57,172 nucleotides of DNA from an uncultured Flavonifractor sp. (GTDB lineage Bacteria; Bacillota; Clostridia; Oscillospirales; Oscillospiraceae): the NCBI GenBank assembly GCA_944383135.1, contig CALWOL010000031.1, positions 1 through 57,172 on the forward strand. Direction: 5' to 3'. A program made the translations under genes and the position numbers. Shown piece by piece: positions 44,801 through 52,386 of this stretch. The notes under the pieces were generated by a model. That model was not told the origin of the DNA, made no database searches, and saw only the letters and a program-made list of their open reading frames with translations. The first letter of the stretch is position 1. Every line of letters begins with the position of its first letter.

Positions 44801-45921
44801 AGATCCCGGCGGTTGTCCAGGCCGGTGGTCTCGATATCGAAGCAGACAATCTCCTCCTCCAGCGCCTGCTCCCGCTCCCCGTGGATGGCCACCCGGTCAT
44901 CCACGTCGTTGATGAAGTAGGCCTCCACCCCGTAGAGGATCTTAATCTTCTTGGCGGAATGCCAGGCGTTGGGAAAGGAGTGGGCCACCCCGTGGTCGGT
45001 AATGGCGATGGCCCGGTGGCCCCACCGCTCCGCCCGCTTCACCACATTCTTGTCGGTGCCAATGGGGGAGTCCATTTTGGAGCCCACCGCCGTAAGGGCA
45101 TCCATGGCGGACATATTGGTATGTAAATGGAGCTCCACCCGCTTTTCCGGGGCGTCATCCGTCCGCTGGGTGCGCTGGGATTCCATAATGGCGTAGGGCT
45201 CCAGCACCATGTCTCCGGTAAAGCGGTCAATATTCAGCTTGCCCTGGATGAGCAGCCGCTGGCCCTTCTTTACTCCGTCCACGATGCCCTTGCCCTCGTC
45301 CCCCGGGAAAAACTTGCTGACACGTACCGAGCCGGTGTAGTCGGTGACGTCAAAGGACACCACCCAGGCGCCCCGCTTTTTCAGCTCCCGGTGGTCGACG
45401 GCAAACACGTCCCCCTCCACAATCACCGCGCCCATGTCCAGCTCCAGCTCCCGCATGGGGACGGGGGCCTTTTTGATTTCATGCCTGCCGTAAAGCAGCT
45501 TGCCCCCGGGCCCCTTGCTCCCCTTTTTCTCCGGCGGCCTGGGGGGCTTCAGATTGGCCAGGGCCTGGCGGCGGATTTCCTCCGTGCGGCGGAAGGCGGC
45601 GGCCGCCTCATCCTCCGCCGGAGACGGCACCGGCGCGGGGGCGGAGACAGGCTCCGGCGAAATGGGGGCCCCGCCGTCAGGCAGGGCAATCTCCAGCGCC
45701 ACCTGCTCCACCCGGTAAGCCAGGGCCAAACTGCGCTCAATGGCGGCGCGCAGCTCCTCCGCCGGAGGGGCCGCGCACTCCACCCTGGCCCGGATGGAGC
45801 GGGTGTGCTTGTCAATCACCGCCTGAACCACCAGGTAGCCCTCCACCAGGGCGGACAGCTCCTCCCCCGGATGCCAGGCAGAAAACAGCTTTAAAAATGG
45901 GATTTTCTGTGCTTGCGCCAT
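41779..45921 (-). CDS. polC: DNA polymerase III alpha subunit, PolC type
   Basis: Gram-positive replicative polymerase, 1380 residues. In order: N-terminal OB region (SALVEGYLVVQAVID, later VFAVDHRELKKRGAWVVSFDVTDYTGS); PHP start VELHLHTNMSAMDAL; DEDDh proofreading exonuclease CFDIETTGLDN ... GAVVLRRGE; PHP remainder; and the Pol3 core with catalytic acids around VPDIDLNFSGEYQ and RAGTIGTVKDK. A zinc cluster is in CPKCKHSDFE and CPVCG. The C-terminus QMTLFDGLF fits a sliding-clamp binding motif. AGGAG lies 8 bases before ATG. Last gene of the pyrH operon, 15 bases after ispG. Its 3' end is duplicated downstream. Confidence 0.98.
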   Translation of the reverse strand: MAQAQKIPFLKLFSAWHPGEELSALVEGYLVVQAVIDKHTRSIRARVECAAPPAEELRAAIERSLALAYRVEQVALEIALPDGGAPISPEPVSAPAPVPSPAEDEAAAAFRRTEEIRRQALANLKPPRPPEKKGSKGPGGKLLYGRHEIKKAPVPMRELELDMGAVIVEGDVFAVDHRELKKRGAWVVSFDVTDYTGSVRVSKFFPGDEGKGIVDGVKKGQRLLIQGKLNIDRFTGDMVLEPYAIMESQRTQRTDDAPEKRVELHLHTNMSAMDALTAVGSKMDSPIGTDKNVVKRAERWGHRAIAITDHGVAHSFPNAWHSAKKIKILYGVEAYFINDVDDRVAIHGEREQALEEEIVCFDIETTGLDNRRDLITEIGAVVLRRGEVVEQFSTFADPERPLSREITELTGITDQMLEGAPSQAEAIRAFLDFAGDRPLAAHNAEFDIGFIAAGCRRMGRSFENTYIDSLILAQNLLPDLGKYKLDLVAAHLNLPAFNHHRAYDDAATVGYMLIPFFDMLRDQGVHTLQQINPAMRKLRAGGKAKRQPKHLIVLAKNQLGLRNLYQLISASYLDHFKRYPIMPKSLIDQHREGLIIGSACEAGELFQAIVRRRDFKELKRIASWYDFLEIQPLCNNAFMLRKGMVHSEEELRDFNRTVVALGEALDKPVCATGDVHFLDPEDEIYRHILLASKGFEDADSPLPLYFKTTGEMLEEFAYLGEEKAYEVVVRNTNLVADWCEDVVPLPQGLFAPKIENSAQELTRLVWDKAHALYGEEPPRIVVDRINAELGDIIKCKYDVIYMSAQKLVQDSLDHGYLVGSRGSVGSSLVAFMSGITEVNSLPPHYRCPKCKHSDFEAAKELGIGCGADMPDAACPVCGTPYEKDGFNIPFETFLGFGGDKVPDIDLNFSGEYQANAHRYTFELFGQSHVFRAGTIGTVKDKIAYGYVKHYLDEHSLSGTRAEENRLSLGCSGVKRTTGQHPGGMVVIPQNREIYDFCPVQHPADDPNSDIITTHFEYHSMESNLLKLDMLGHDDPTMIRMLQDLTGVDPQKIPLDDKDTMSIFTSSKVLGFENDPILGPTGAVAIPEFNTKFTRGMLMDTQPHQFDILLRLSGFSHGTDVWLGNARDLVVDQGIPVGQAIGCRDDIMIFLISCGMPEKRSFTIMEAVRKGRGLPDGAEEEMKAAGVPDWYIGSCKKIKYLFPKSHAVSYVMMAFRIAWFKVHHPLAFYAAFFSIRAKALDATCMCMGMDVCKAKMREIEAKEKPTPVEEDMLVTLEVVYEFYLRGFTFAPMDLYRSHAVNFLPDMKQGTLLPPFTSIPGLGETAAWSILEQRQGKRFISIEEFSAACPKVSKTHIEQLKAVGALDGMPDTSQMTLFDGLF

Positions 45922-45936
45922 CGGATACGCTCCTGC

Positions 45937-46974
45937 TCACAATTGCTCAATCAATGCAAATAATTCGTCCACCAGCTGGTCCTGGGGCACCTTTTTCACA
46001 ATTTCGCCCTTGCGGAACAGCAGGCCCTCGCCGATCCCGCCCGCGATGCCCACATCGGCGGCGGCGGCCTCGCCGGGCCCATTGACCACGCAGCCCATGA
46101 CCGCCACGGTAATGGGCTTGTCCACGCCCTTCAGCCGCTCCTCCACCTGGTGGGCCAGGCCGATGAGGTCAATGCGGGTGCGGCCGCAGGTGGGACAGGA
46201 CACCAGATCGGGCCCATCCCGCCGCAGTCCGGCGGCCTTCAGGATGTCCCGGGCGGCGTATACCTCCTCCACCGGGTCGGCGGACAGGGAGACCCGCATG
46301 GTGTCCCCGATGCCCAGGGCCAGCAGGCCCCCGATGCCGATGGCGGATTTCAGCGTGCCCATGCGGACGGTGCCCGTCTCGGTGACGCCAAGATGTAAAG
46401 GATAATCACTTTTCTCGCTCATCAGCTTGTAGGCGGCCATAGTGACCGGTACGCTGGAGGATTTGAGGGACACGCAGATATCGTGGAAGTCGTATTTCTC
46501 CAGCAGGGCGATGTGGCCAAAGGCCGATTCTACCAGGGCTTCCGGGGTCACGCCCCCATATTTGGCCAGCAGGGGCTTCTCCAGGGAGCCGCCGTTGACT
46601 CCGATGCGGATGGGAAGTCCTTTTGCTTTACAGGCCTCCGCCACCGCTTTTACCCGCTCCTCCCCGCCGATGTTGCCGGGATTGATGCGCACGGCGTCAC
46701 ACCCGGCCTCAATACAGGCCAGGGCCAGCCGGTAATCGAAGTGGATGTCCACCACCAGGGGGATGTGGATTTGCGCCCGGATAGCCCCCACCGCCTGAGC
46801 GGCGGCCATATCGGGCACCGCCACCCGGATGATCTGGCAGCCGGCGGCCTCCAGGCGGCGGATTTGCTCCACCGTGGCCGCCACGTCGTCGGTGCGGGTA
46901 TTGGTCATGGACTGTATGGTGACAGGGGCGCCCCCGCCCACGGGGACGCCGCCCACAACAATCTGTCTGGTCAT
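45937..46974 (-). CDS. ispG: 4-hydroxy-3-methylbut-2-enyl diphosphate synthase
   Basis: IspG reduces MEcPP to HMBPP, the sixth step of the MEP isoprenoid pathway, with a 4Fe-4S cluster. The TIM-barrel half has IQSMTNTRTDD and VDIHFDYRLAL; cluster ligands are SCPTCGRT (CX2C) and MGCVVNGPGEA, followed by Glu. Length is 345 residues. It lies 13 bases after rseP and 15 bases before polC. Dxr of the same pathway is in the operon. Confidence 0.97.
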   Translation of the reverse strand: MTRQIVVGGVPVGGGAPVTIQSMTNTRTDDVAATVEQIRRLEAAGCQIIRVAVPDMAAAQAVGAIRAQIHIPLVVDIHFDYRLALACIEAGCDAVRINPGNIGGEERVKAVAEACKAKGLPIRIGVNGGSLEKPLLAKYGGVTPEALVESAFGHIALLEKYDFHDICVSLKSSSVPVTMAAYKLMSEKSDYPLHLGVTETGTVRMGTLKSAIGIGGLLALGIGDTMRVSLSADPVEEVYAARDILKAAGLRRDGPDLVSCPTCGRTRIDLIGLAHQVEERLKGVDKPITVAVMGCVVNGPGEAAAADVGIAGGIGEGLLFRKGEIVKKVPQDQLVDELFALIEQL

Positions 46975-46987
46975 GGGATGATGCCTC

Positions 46988-48064
46988 CTACAAAATAAAT
47001 TTGCTCACATCGCTGATGGCCACCAAAACCATCAGGGCAATCAGGCAGAAGAAACCCACCATATTGACGTAGCCCAGATACTTCTGGTCAATATACTTTT
47101 TGCGGAACAGGCGGTAGATGCCGTTGACAAGCATCAGGAAGATTTGGCCGCCGTCCAGGGCGGGGATGGGCAGCAGGTTCATCACCGCCAGGTTGATGGC
47201 GATGAGGGCGGTAAAGTCCAGGATATTGACAACGGCGCCGAACAGGCCCGCCGCCTCGGCCCCGGCCTGACCCACATCCCCGGCCATAGCCACAATGCCG
47301 ATCACCCCCGACATATCCCGCAGGCCCATCGTACCGGTCACGATGTCTCCCAGGCCCATCCACACCATGCGTACATAGTCGATGGCCTGATACCAGCTGT
47401 TCCGCAGGCGGGTGCCCACCGTATCCTCCAGAAACTGGCCCACGTAGATGCCCCGCTTCTCCACCTGCTGTCCGTTCTCATCCACAAGCTGACGGTAGGG
47501 CAGGGAAATTTTGCCCAGGTCCACCTTTTCCCCGTCCCGGAGCACTGTTACCTCCACCGTCTCCCCCGCCCGCTGGAGGTAGATGAGGGCGTCGTTCTGG
47601 AAGTAGATGCGGTGGCCGTCAATGGTATAAAACTGGTCTCCGGGCTGCAGGCCGGTGTCCAGCACCGCCTCCGCCCCTTCCATCACGCCGGTAAACACCG
47701 GGGCGGCGGGGCTGCCCGCCAGGCCCATGATGAGGAGAATGAGCAGCAGTCCGGCCACGAAGTTCAGCGCGGCCCCCGCCACCAAAATGATGAACTTCTT
47801 CCAAAAGGGCTTGTTGTGGAAGGATCGGGGATCGTCGGAGGCGTCCTCCTCCCCCTCCATGGCGCAGAAGCCGCCGATGGGAAAGGCCCGGAGGGAATAC
47901 AGGGTCTCCCCCCGCTCTCTGGAGAGGAGGGCGGGTCCCATGCCGATGGAAAACTCATTGACGCGGACGCCCAGGGTCTTGGCGGCCACAAAGTGGCCGA
48001 ACTCATGGATGGCAATGAGCAGGCCGAAAAACAGGATAATGAGTACGATGGAAAAGATGGTCAT
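46988..48064 (-). CDS. rseP: Site-2 membrane metalloprotease RseP
   Basis: A 358-residue intramembrane zinc protease that cleaves anti-sigma factors or other membrane substrates. The active site HEFGH is at about residues 19-23 in the first span, and the third ligand Asp is in PALDGGQ near 305. A PDZ domain (about 120-190, DTGLQPGDQFYTIDGHRI) lies between, and four spans are predicted. The start at 48064 is supported by GAGGT upstream; longer frames overlap dxr. Confidence 0.95.
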   Translation of the reverse strand: MTIFSIVLIILFFGLLIAIHEFGHFVAAKTLGVRVNEFSIGMGPALLSRERGETLYSLRAFPIGGFCAMEGEEDASDDPRSFHNKPFWKKFIILVAGAALNFVAGLLLILLIMGLAGSPAAPVFTGVMEGAEAVLDTGLQPGDQFYTIDGHRIYFQNDALIYLQRAGETVEVTVLRDGEKVDLGKISLPYRQLVDENGQQVEKRGIYVGQFLEDTVGTRLRNSWYQAIDYVRMVWMGLGDIVTGTMGLRDMSGVIGIVAMAGDVGQAGAEAAGLFGAVVNILDFTALIAINLAVMNLLPIPALDGGQIFLMLVNGIYRLFRKKYIDQKYLGYVNMVGFFCLIALMVLVAISDVSKFIL

Positions 48065-48077
48065 AGGCACCTCAACC

Positions 48078-49223
48078 TCAGAAATCTTCCGATGCCGCCT
48101 GCCGGGCGGCGGCATCGGCGGCCAGCACGGCCTCCAGATCGGGCTTCTGCACCCCGGGCACCACGGCCAGGGCGTGCTCCACCCGCCGGGCAATGTCTCC
48201 AAAGGAGATTTTTCCCGCCAGGAACAGGCCCACCGCCGCCTCGTTGGCCCCGTTGAGCACCGCCGTGGCGGTGCCGCCGGTACGGGCGGCACCCAGGGCC
48301 AGGGAGAGACAGGGGAAGGCCTCGTAGTCGGGAGCGTGGAAGGTAAGGGGCGGACAGCTCAGCAAATCCAGAGGCTTTGCCACTCCCTCCGTACGGGCGG
48401 GCCAGGTGAGGGCGTACTGGATGGGCAGACGCATATCCGGCACCCCCAGCTGGGCCAGGATGGCGTTGTCACAGTATTCCACCAGAGAGTGTACAATACT
48501 CTCCCGGTGAATCACAATGGAAATCTGTTCCGGCGGCAGGCGGTAGAGGCGCATGGCCTCAATAAACTCCAGGCCCTTGTTCATCAGGCTGGCGGAATCC
48601 ACGGTAATTTTGGCCCCCATGGACCAGTTGGGGTGCTTCAGGGCCTGCTCCACCGTGGCGGAGGCAATCTTCTCCCTCTCCCAGCCCCAGAAGGGACCGC
48701 CGGAGGCGGTGAGAATCAGGCGGCGCACCTCCCCCCGGTCCCGGCAGCCCTGGAGGCACTGAAAAATGGCGGAGTGCTCGGAATCCACCGGCACAATCTC
48801 CGCGCCCCAGGTGTCGGCGGCCTCCATCACCAGCTCGCCGGCGCACACCAGGGTCTCCTTATTGGCCAGGGCAATCCGCTTCCCCGCCCGAATGGCCGCC
48901 AGCGTGGGGCGCAGGCCCACCATGCCCACCACCGCGGTGAGCACCGTATCCGCCCGCTCCAGGCTGGCCGCCTCCAGCAGGCCCTCCATCCCTGAACCCA
49001 CCCGGATGGGGGTGTCGGCCAGGCGCAGGCGCAAATCGGCGGCTGCGGCGGAATCCATCATCACCGCCAGCTCCGGCTGAAAGCGGCGGCACTGGGCCTC
49101 CATCCGCTCCACGTCCCGGTTGGCGGTGAGGGCGGCCACAGTCATGCCACAGGCGGCAATCACATCCAGTGACTGCCGCCCGATGGAGCCGGTGGAACCC
49201 AGCAGAGAAATACAGTTACTCAT
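48078..49223 (-). CDS. dxr: 1-deoxy-D-xylulose 5-phosphate reductoisomerase
   Basis: Dxr makes MEP from DXP using NADPH, the target of fosmidomycin. The 381-residue protein has the nucleotide loop LLGSTGSIGRQSLDV, LANKETLVCAGE, VPVDSEHSAIFQ, LTASGGPFWGW and the metal-binding DSASLMNKGLEFIEA. It starts 3 bases after cdsA ends. This places an MEP step beside uppS, which uses the downstream product. Confidence 0.97.
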   Translation of the reverse strand: MSNCISLLGSTGSIGRQSLDVIAACGMTVAALTANRDVERMEAQCRRFQPELAVMMDSAAAADLRLRLADTPIRVGSGMEGLLEAASLERADTVLTAVVGMVGLRPTLAAIRAGKRIALANKETLVCAGELVMEAADTWGAEIVPVDSEHSAIFQCLQGCRDRGEVRRLILTASGGPFWGWEREKIASATVEQALKHPNWSMGAKITVDSASLMNKGLEFIEAMRLYRLPPEQISIVIHRESIVHSLVEYCDNAILAQLGVPDMRLPIQYALTWPARTEGVAKPLDLLSCPPLTFHAPDYEAFPCLSLALGAARTGGTATAVLNGANEAAVGLFLAGKISFGDIARRVEHALAVVPGVQKPDLEAVLAADAAARQAASEDF

Positions 49224-49225
49224 CG

Positions 49226-50050
49226 TCAGCCTCCTATCGCAGGCAGGAGATGGAGCAGCAGCTCCACCAGGGGAGCACAGAAAATCACGCTGTCAAACCG
49301 GTCCAGCACACCGCCGTGGCCGGGAAACACGTTGCCGAAATCCTTGATGCCGTACTCCCGTTTGATATAGGAAAAGGACAGGTCCCCCAGCTGGGACACC
49401 ACGCTGCCCAGGGCCCCGTACAGGACCAGCGCCCCATAGCGCACCTCCAGCCGGAAGCCCAGATGCAGGAGGACGCCGTAGAGCACCGAACAGACAACGG
49501 TGCCCAAAAAGCCGCCCACCGCTCCCTCCACCGTCTTTTTCGGGGAGAGCTCCGGAGCCAGCTTGTGCTTGCCGAAGGCCATGCCGGCAAACAGGGCAAA
49601 GGCGTCGCTGATAAAGGCGATGACCAGGGGCAGAATCACCAGGGCCCGCCACTGCTCCATCAGCCGGATCCGCAGGAAGGAGGACAGGAAAAAGGGAATG
49701 ACCACCGACAGGAAAAAGGCTCCGCCCAGCTTCTCCAGCCCAATCCGCTTGTGGCTGGCCATGGCCTCGCAGAACAGCAGCAGCACATAGACAAACAGCC
49801 AGGCCAGAACGGGCAGAAAGGCCCCGCTGTAATAGGCCCAGAAGGGGATCAGCCCCGCCGTCACAATGGAGTAGCCGGAAATGCGGGGATGCTTCAGAAA
49901 GCTGGTGGACCACAGGGCCTCATGCACCGCAATCATGGACAGCCCGGCAATGATAATGGGCAGAACCACCGGCCAGACCGGGGACACCCCATAGATAGCC
50001 GCCAGCAGCAGCGGGATGAAAATCACCGCCACCATGACTCGCTTACCCAC
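49226..50050 (-). CDS. cdsA: Phosphatidate cytidylyltransferase
   Basis: CdsA makes CDP-diacylglycerol from phosphatidate and CTP for phospholipid synthesis. The 274-residue membrane protein has about eight spans and the family signature VVSQLGDLSFSYIKREYGIKD followed by FPGHGGVLDRFDS. It uses a GTG start (50050) directly after the uppS stop, with GGAGGT 6 bases upstream. Confidence 0.96.
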   Translation of the reverse strand: MGKRVMVAVIFIPLLLAAIYGVSPVWPVVLPIIIAGLSMIAVHEALWSTSFLKHPRISGYSIVTAGLIPFWAYYSGAFLPVLAWLFVYVLLLFCEAMASHKRIGLEKLGGAFFLSVVIPFFLSSFLRIRLMEQWRALVILPLVIAFISDAFALFAGMAFGKHKLAPELSPKKTVEGAVGGFLGTVVCSVLYGVLLHLGFRLEVRYGALVLYGALGSVVSQLGDLSFSYIKREYGIKDFGNVFPGHGGVLDRFDSVIFCAPLVELLLHLLPAIGG

Positions 50051-50797
50051 TCACACACCTCCAAAGCGGCGGGAACGGCCCTGATAGGCCGCCAGCGCCC
50101 TGTGCAGTTCTTCCTTGGAAAAGTCCGGCCACAGCACATCGGTGTAGTAGAACTCGGCATAGGCAGACTGCCACAGCAGGAAATTGGAAATCCGGATCTC
50201 CCCGCTGGGCCGGATAACCAGATCCGGGTCTGGGATGCCGGCGGAGTAGAGGTAGCCGGAAAAGGCCTCCTCCGTCAGGGCGGCGGGCTCCCGCTTCCCC
50301 GCTGCGCAGTCGGCCGCGAAGGCCCGGGCCGCCCGGACAATCTCGTCCCGGCCGCCGTAGTTGAGGCACACGTTCACCTGCATACCGTCATACCGCTGGG
50401 AAATGGCGTCGGTCCGGTCGCACATCTCCCGCAGCTCGGCGGGCAGCGGAGACAGGTCCCCGAAGAAGTGGAGGCGGATATGGTCCCGCTCCATTTTCTC
50501 AATGGACTCCAGCAGATACTTTTTCAGCAGGCCCATAATGGCGGAGACCTCCTCCAGAGGCCGCTTCCAGTTCTCCGTGGAAAAGGCATATACCGTCAGG
50601 TAGTCCAGCCCGATTTTCTGACAATAAGTGGCAATGGTGCGGAAGGTCTCCGCACCGGCAGCATGGCCCGCCGTCCGGGGCAGGCCCCGGCGCTTGGCCC
50701 AACGGCCATTGCCATCCATAATAATGGCCACATGGCGGGGCAGGTTGTCAAAGTCCACCTGGACCGCCGTGTCCTCTTTCGGTTTCAAAAAAGCCAT
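50051..50797 (-). CDS. uppS: Undecaprenyl diphosphate synthase
   Basis: UppS extends farnesyl diphosphate with isopentenyl units to C55 for cell wall lipid carrier. The catalytic Asp is in IIMDGNGRWAK, with FSTENWKRP and the RPSGEIRISNFLLWQ segment. ATG 50797 gives 248 residues. The longer GTG start at 50842 would run into a hairpin and lacks a ribosome site. Followed directly by cdsA. Confidence 0.96.
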   Translation of the reverse strand: MAFLKPKEDTAVQVDFDNLPRHVAIIMDGNGRWAKRRGLPRTAGHAAGAETFRTIATYCQKIGLDYLTVYAFSTENWKRPLEEVSAIMGLLKKYLLESIEKMERDHIRLHFFGDLSPLPAELREMCDRTDAISQRYDGMQVNVCLNYGGRDEIVRAARAFAADCAAGKREPAALTEEAFSGYLYSAGIPDPDLVIRPSGEIRISNFLLWQSAYAEFYYTDVLWPDFSKEELHRALAAYQGRSRRFGGV

Positions 50798-50829
50798 AGC
50801 TCGTTTCCTATCCAGTCCAGTTAAGATGT

Positions 50830-50861
50830 CGGTGCGGGACACCCCTGGGCGCCCCGCACCG
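50830..50861 (-). other. Hairpin between frr and uppS
   Basis: CGGTGCGGG (50830-50838) pairs with CCCGCACCG (50853-50861). It has no T-run, so it is more likely an RNA processing or partial attenuation point that sets uppS expression apart from pyrH-frr. Confidence 0.4.
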
Positions 50862-50882
50862 GAATAAGGTGGGCCTATTGGC

Positions 50883-51437
50883 TTACACCGCCATCAGCTC
50901 CGTCTCCTTCTTGGCGGTGAGCTCGTCAATCTGCTTGCAGCGCTTCTCGGTAATGTCCTGAAGCTCCTTCTCGTAGTCCTTCCGGTCGTCCTCGGTAATT
51001 TCCGACTTTTTCTCCATGGCCTTGAACTTCTCCATGGCGTCCCGGCGGATGTTACGGATGGCCACCTTGCCCCCCTCCCCGTACTTGCGCACCTGCTTGG
51101 TGAGCTCCTTGCGGCGCTCCTCGGTGAGCTGGGGGAAGGCCAGGCGGATGACCCGGCCGTCGTTCTGGGGGTTGATGCCCAAATCAGAGGTCTGAATGGC
51201 CTTCTCAATGGCCTTGAGCAGGCTGGAGTCCCAGGGCTGAATCATCAGGGTGCGGGGATCGGGGGAGGAGATGGCCGCCACCTGGTTCAGCGGGGTGGCC
51301 GCGCCGTAGTAGTCCACCGTAATTTTGTCCAGCACGGCGGCGTTGGCCCGCCCCGCCCGGACGCTGGCGAAATCGCTCATGACGACATCAATGGTCTTCT
51401 GCATTTTGGCGTCGAATTCCTTGTTGACTTCCTTCAT
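50883..51437 (-). CDS. frr: Ribosome recycling factor
   Basis: Frr splits post-termination ribosomes with EF-G. At 184 residues it has the usual length. Marked segments are VRAGRANAAVLDKITVDYYG, LMIQPWD, NDGRVIRLAFPQLTEERRKEL and VRKYGEGGKVAIRNIRRDAM. ATG 51437 has GGAGG 9 bases upstream and lies one base after the pyrH stop. Confidence 0.97.
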   Translation of the reverse strand: MKEVNKEFDAKMQKTIDVVMSDFASVRAGRANAAVLDKITVDYYGAATPLNQVAAISSPDPRTLMIQPWDSSLLKAIEKAIQTSDLGINPQNDGRVIRLAFPQLTEERRKELTKQVRKYGEGGKVAIRNIRRDAMEKFKAMEKKSEITEDDRKDYEKELQDITEKRCKQIDELTAKKETELMAV

Positions 51438-51438
51438 T

Positions 51439-52161
51439 TCACGGTTCCTCCTTGACAATGGTCCCAATTTTCTCGCCCATGACCACCCGCAGGATATTCT
51501 CCGGGTCCTTCAGGGCGAACAGAATCACAGGAATCTTGTTGTCCATGGACAGGGACGTGGCGGTGGAGTCCATCACCTGAAGGTGCTGGGCCAGCACGTC
51601 GTCATAGGTAATGGTGTCGTACTTCACCGCGGTGGGGTCCTTCTTCGGATCGGCGGAGTACACGCCGTCAATGTTCTTGGCCAGCAGAATGGCGTCGGCG
51701 TCAATTTCCGCCGCCCGGAGCACCGCCGCCGTGTCGGTGGAGAAGAACGGGTTGCCGGTACCGCAGCCGAAGATGACCACTCTCCCCTTCTCCATGTGCC
51801 GGATGGCCTTGGAGCGGATATAGGGCTCGGCGATGGAGCGCATCTCAATGGCGGTCTGCACCCGCACATCCACGCCCTTCTGCTCCAGCACGTCGGCCAC
51901 GGCCAGGGCGTTGATGGTGGTGGCCAGCATACCCATGTGGTCGGCCCGGGTGCGCTCCATCCGGTCGCCGCCGTCCTTCAGGCCCCGCCAGAAGTTGCCG
52001 CCGCCTACCACAATGCCTACCTGTACCCCGGCGTCCACGCATTTCTTGATGACATCGCAGACACTTCCGATGACGTCAAAGTCCAGCCCGCGGCTGGCAT
52101 CGCCCGCCAGCGCTTCGCCGCTGAGCTTCAGCAGCACCCGCTTATACTGCGGTTCGCTCAT
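51439..52161 (-). CDS. pyrH: UMP kinase
   Basis: PyrH phosphorylates UMP to UDP. The 240-residue amino-acid-kinase-fold protein has [39 protein letters not shown] and the ATP-site [16 protein letters not shown]. It is the first gene of the pyrH-frr-uppS-cdsA-dxr-rseP-ispG-polC series. The usual rpsB-tsf genes are not upstream; a secreted protein gene diverges instead. No convincing promoter was found for this strand. Confidence 0.97.
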   Translation of the reverse strand: MSEPQYKRVLLKLSGEALAGDASRGLDFDVIGSVCDVIKKCVDAGVQVGIVVGGGNFWRGLKDGGDRMERTRADHMGMLATTINALAVADVLEQKGVDVRVQTAIEMRSIAEPYIRSKAIRHMEKGRVVIFGCGTGNPFFSTDTAAVLRAAEIDADAILLAKNIDGVYSADPKKDPTAVKYDTITYDDVLAQHLQVMDSTATSLSMDNKIPVILFALKDPENILRVVMGEKIGTIVKEEP

Positions 52162-52283
52162 ACTTCCAACCCCTTATCTATATGGTATTTCAGTCCATCC
52201 CATTTTAATATAGTTTTCCACATTTGCCTAGGGGTTAGGCCAAAGTTTTTATAAATTATTCAAACTCCCCCGAATCTTCCGCC

Positions 52284-52312
52284 TCGACAGCCCCCGCCCG
52301 CCATGCTATACT
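52284..52312 (+). promoter_or_regulatory. Promoter of the LRR-lipase gene
   Basis: TCGACA (52284-52289), 17 bases, TATACT (52307-52312), 74 bases before the start codon. The 52162-52283 stretch upstream is AT-rich near pyrH and otherwise featureless. Confidence 0.75.
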
Positions 52313-52386
52313 AGATCTGGGAAACGCGCCAGTTCTCTTCCAGGCGAAAAAGCCGCGTGTCACAACAGAATAGGGGTGAATTGGGA

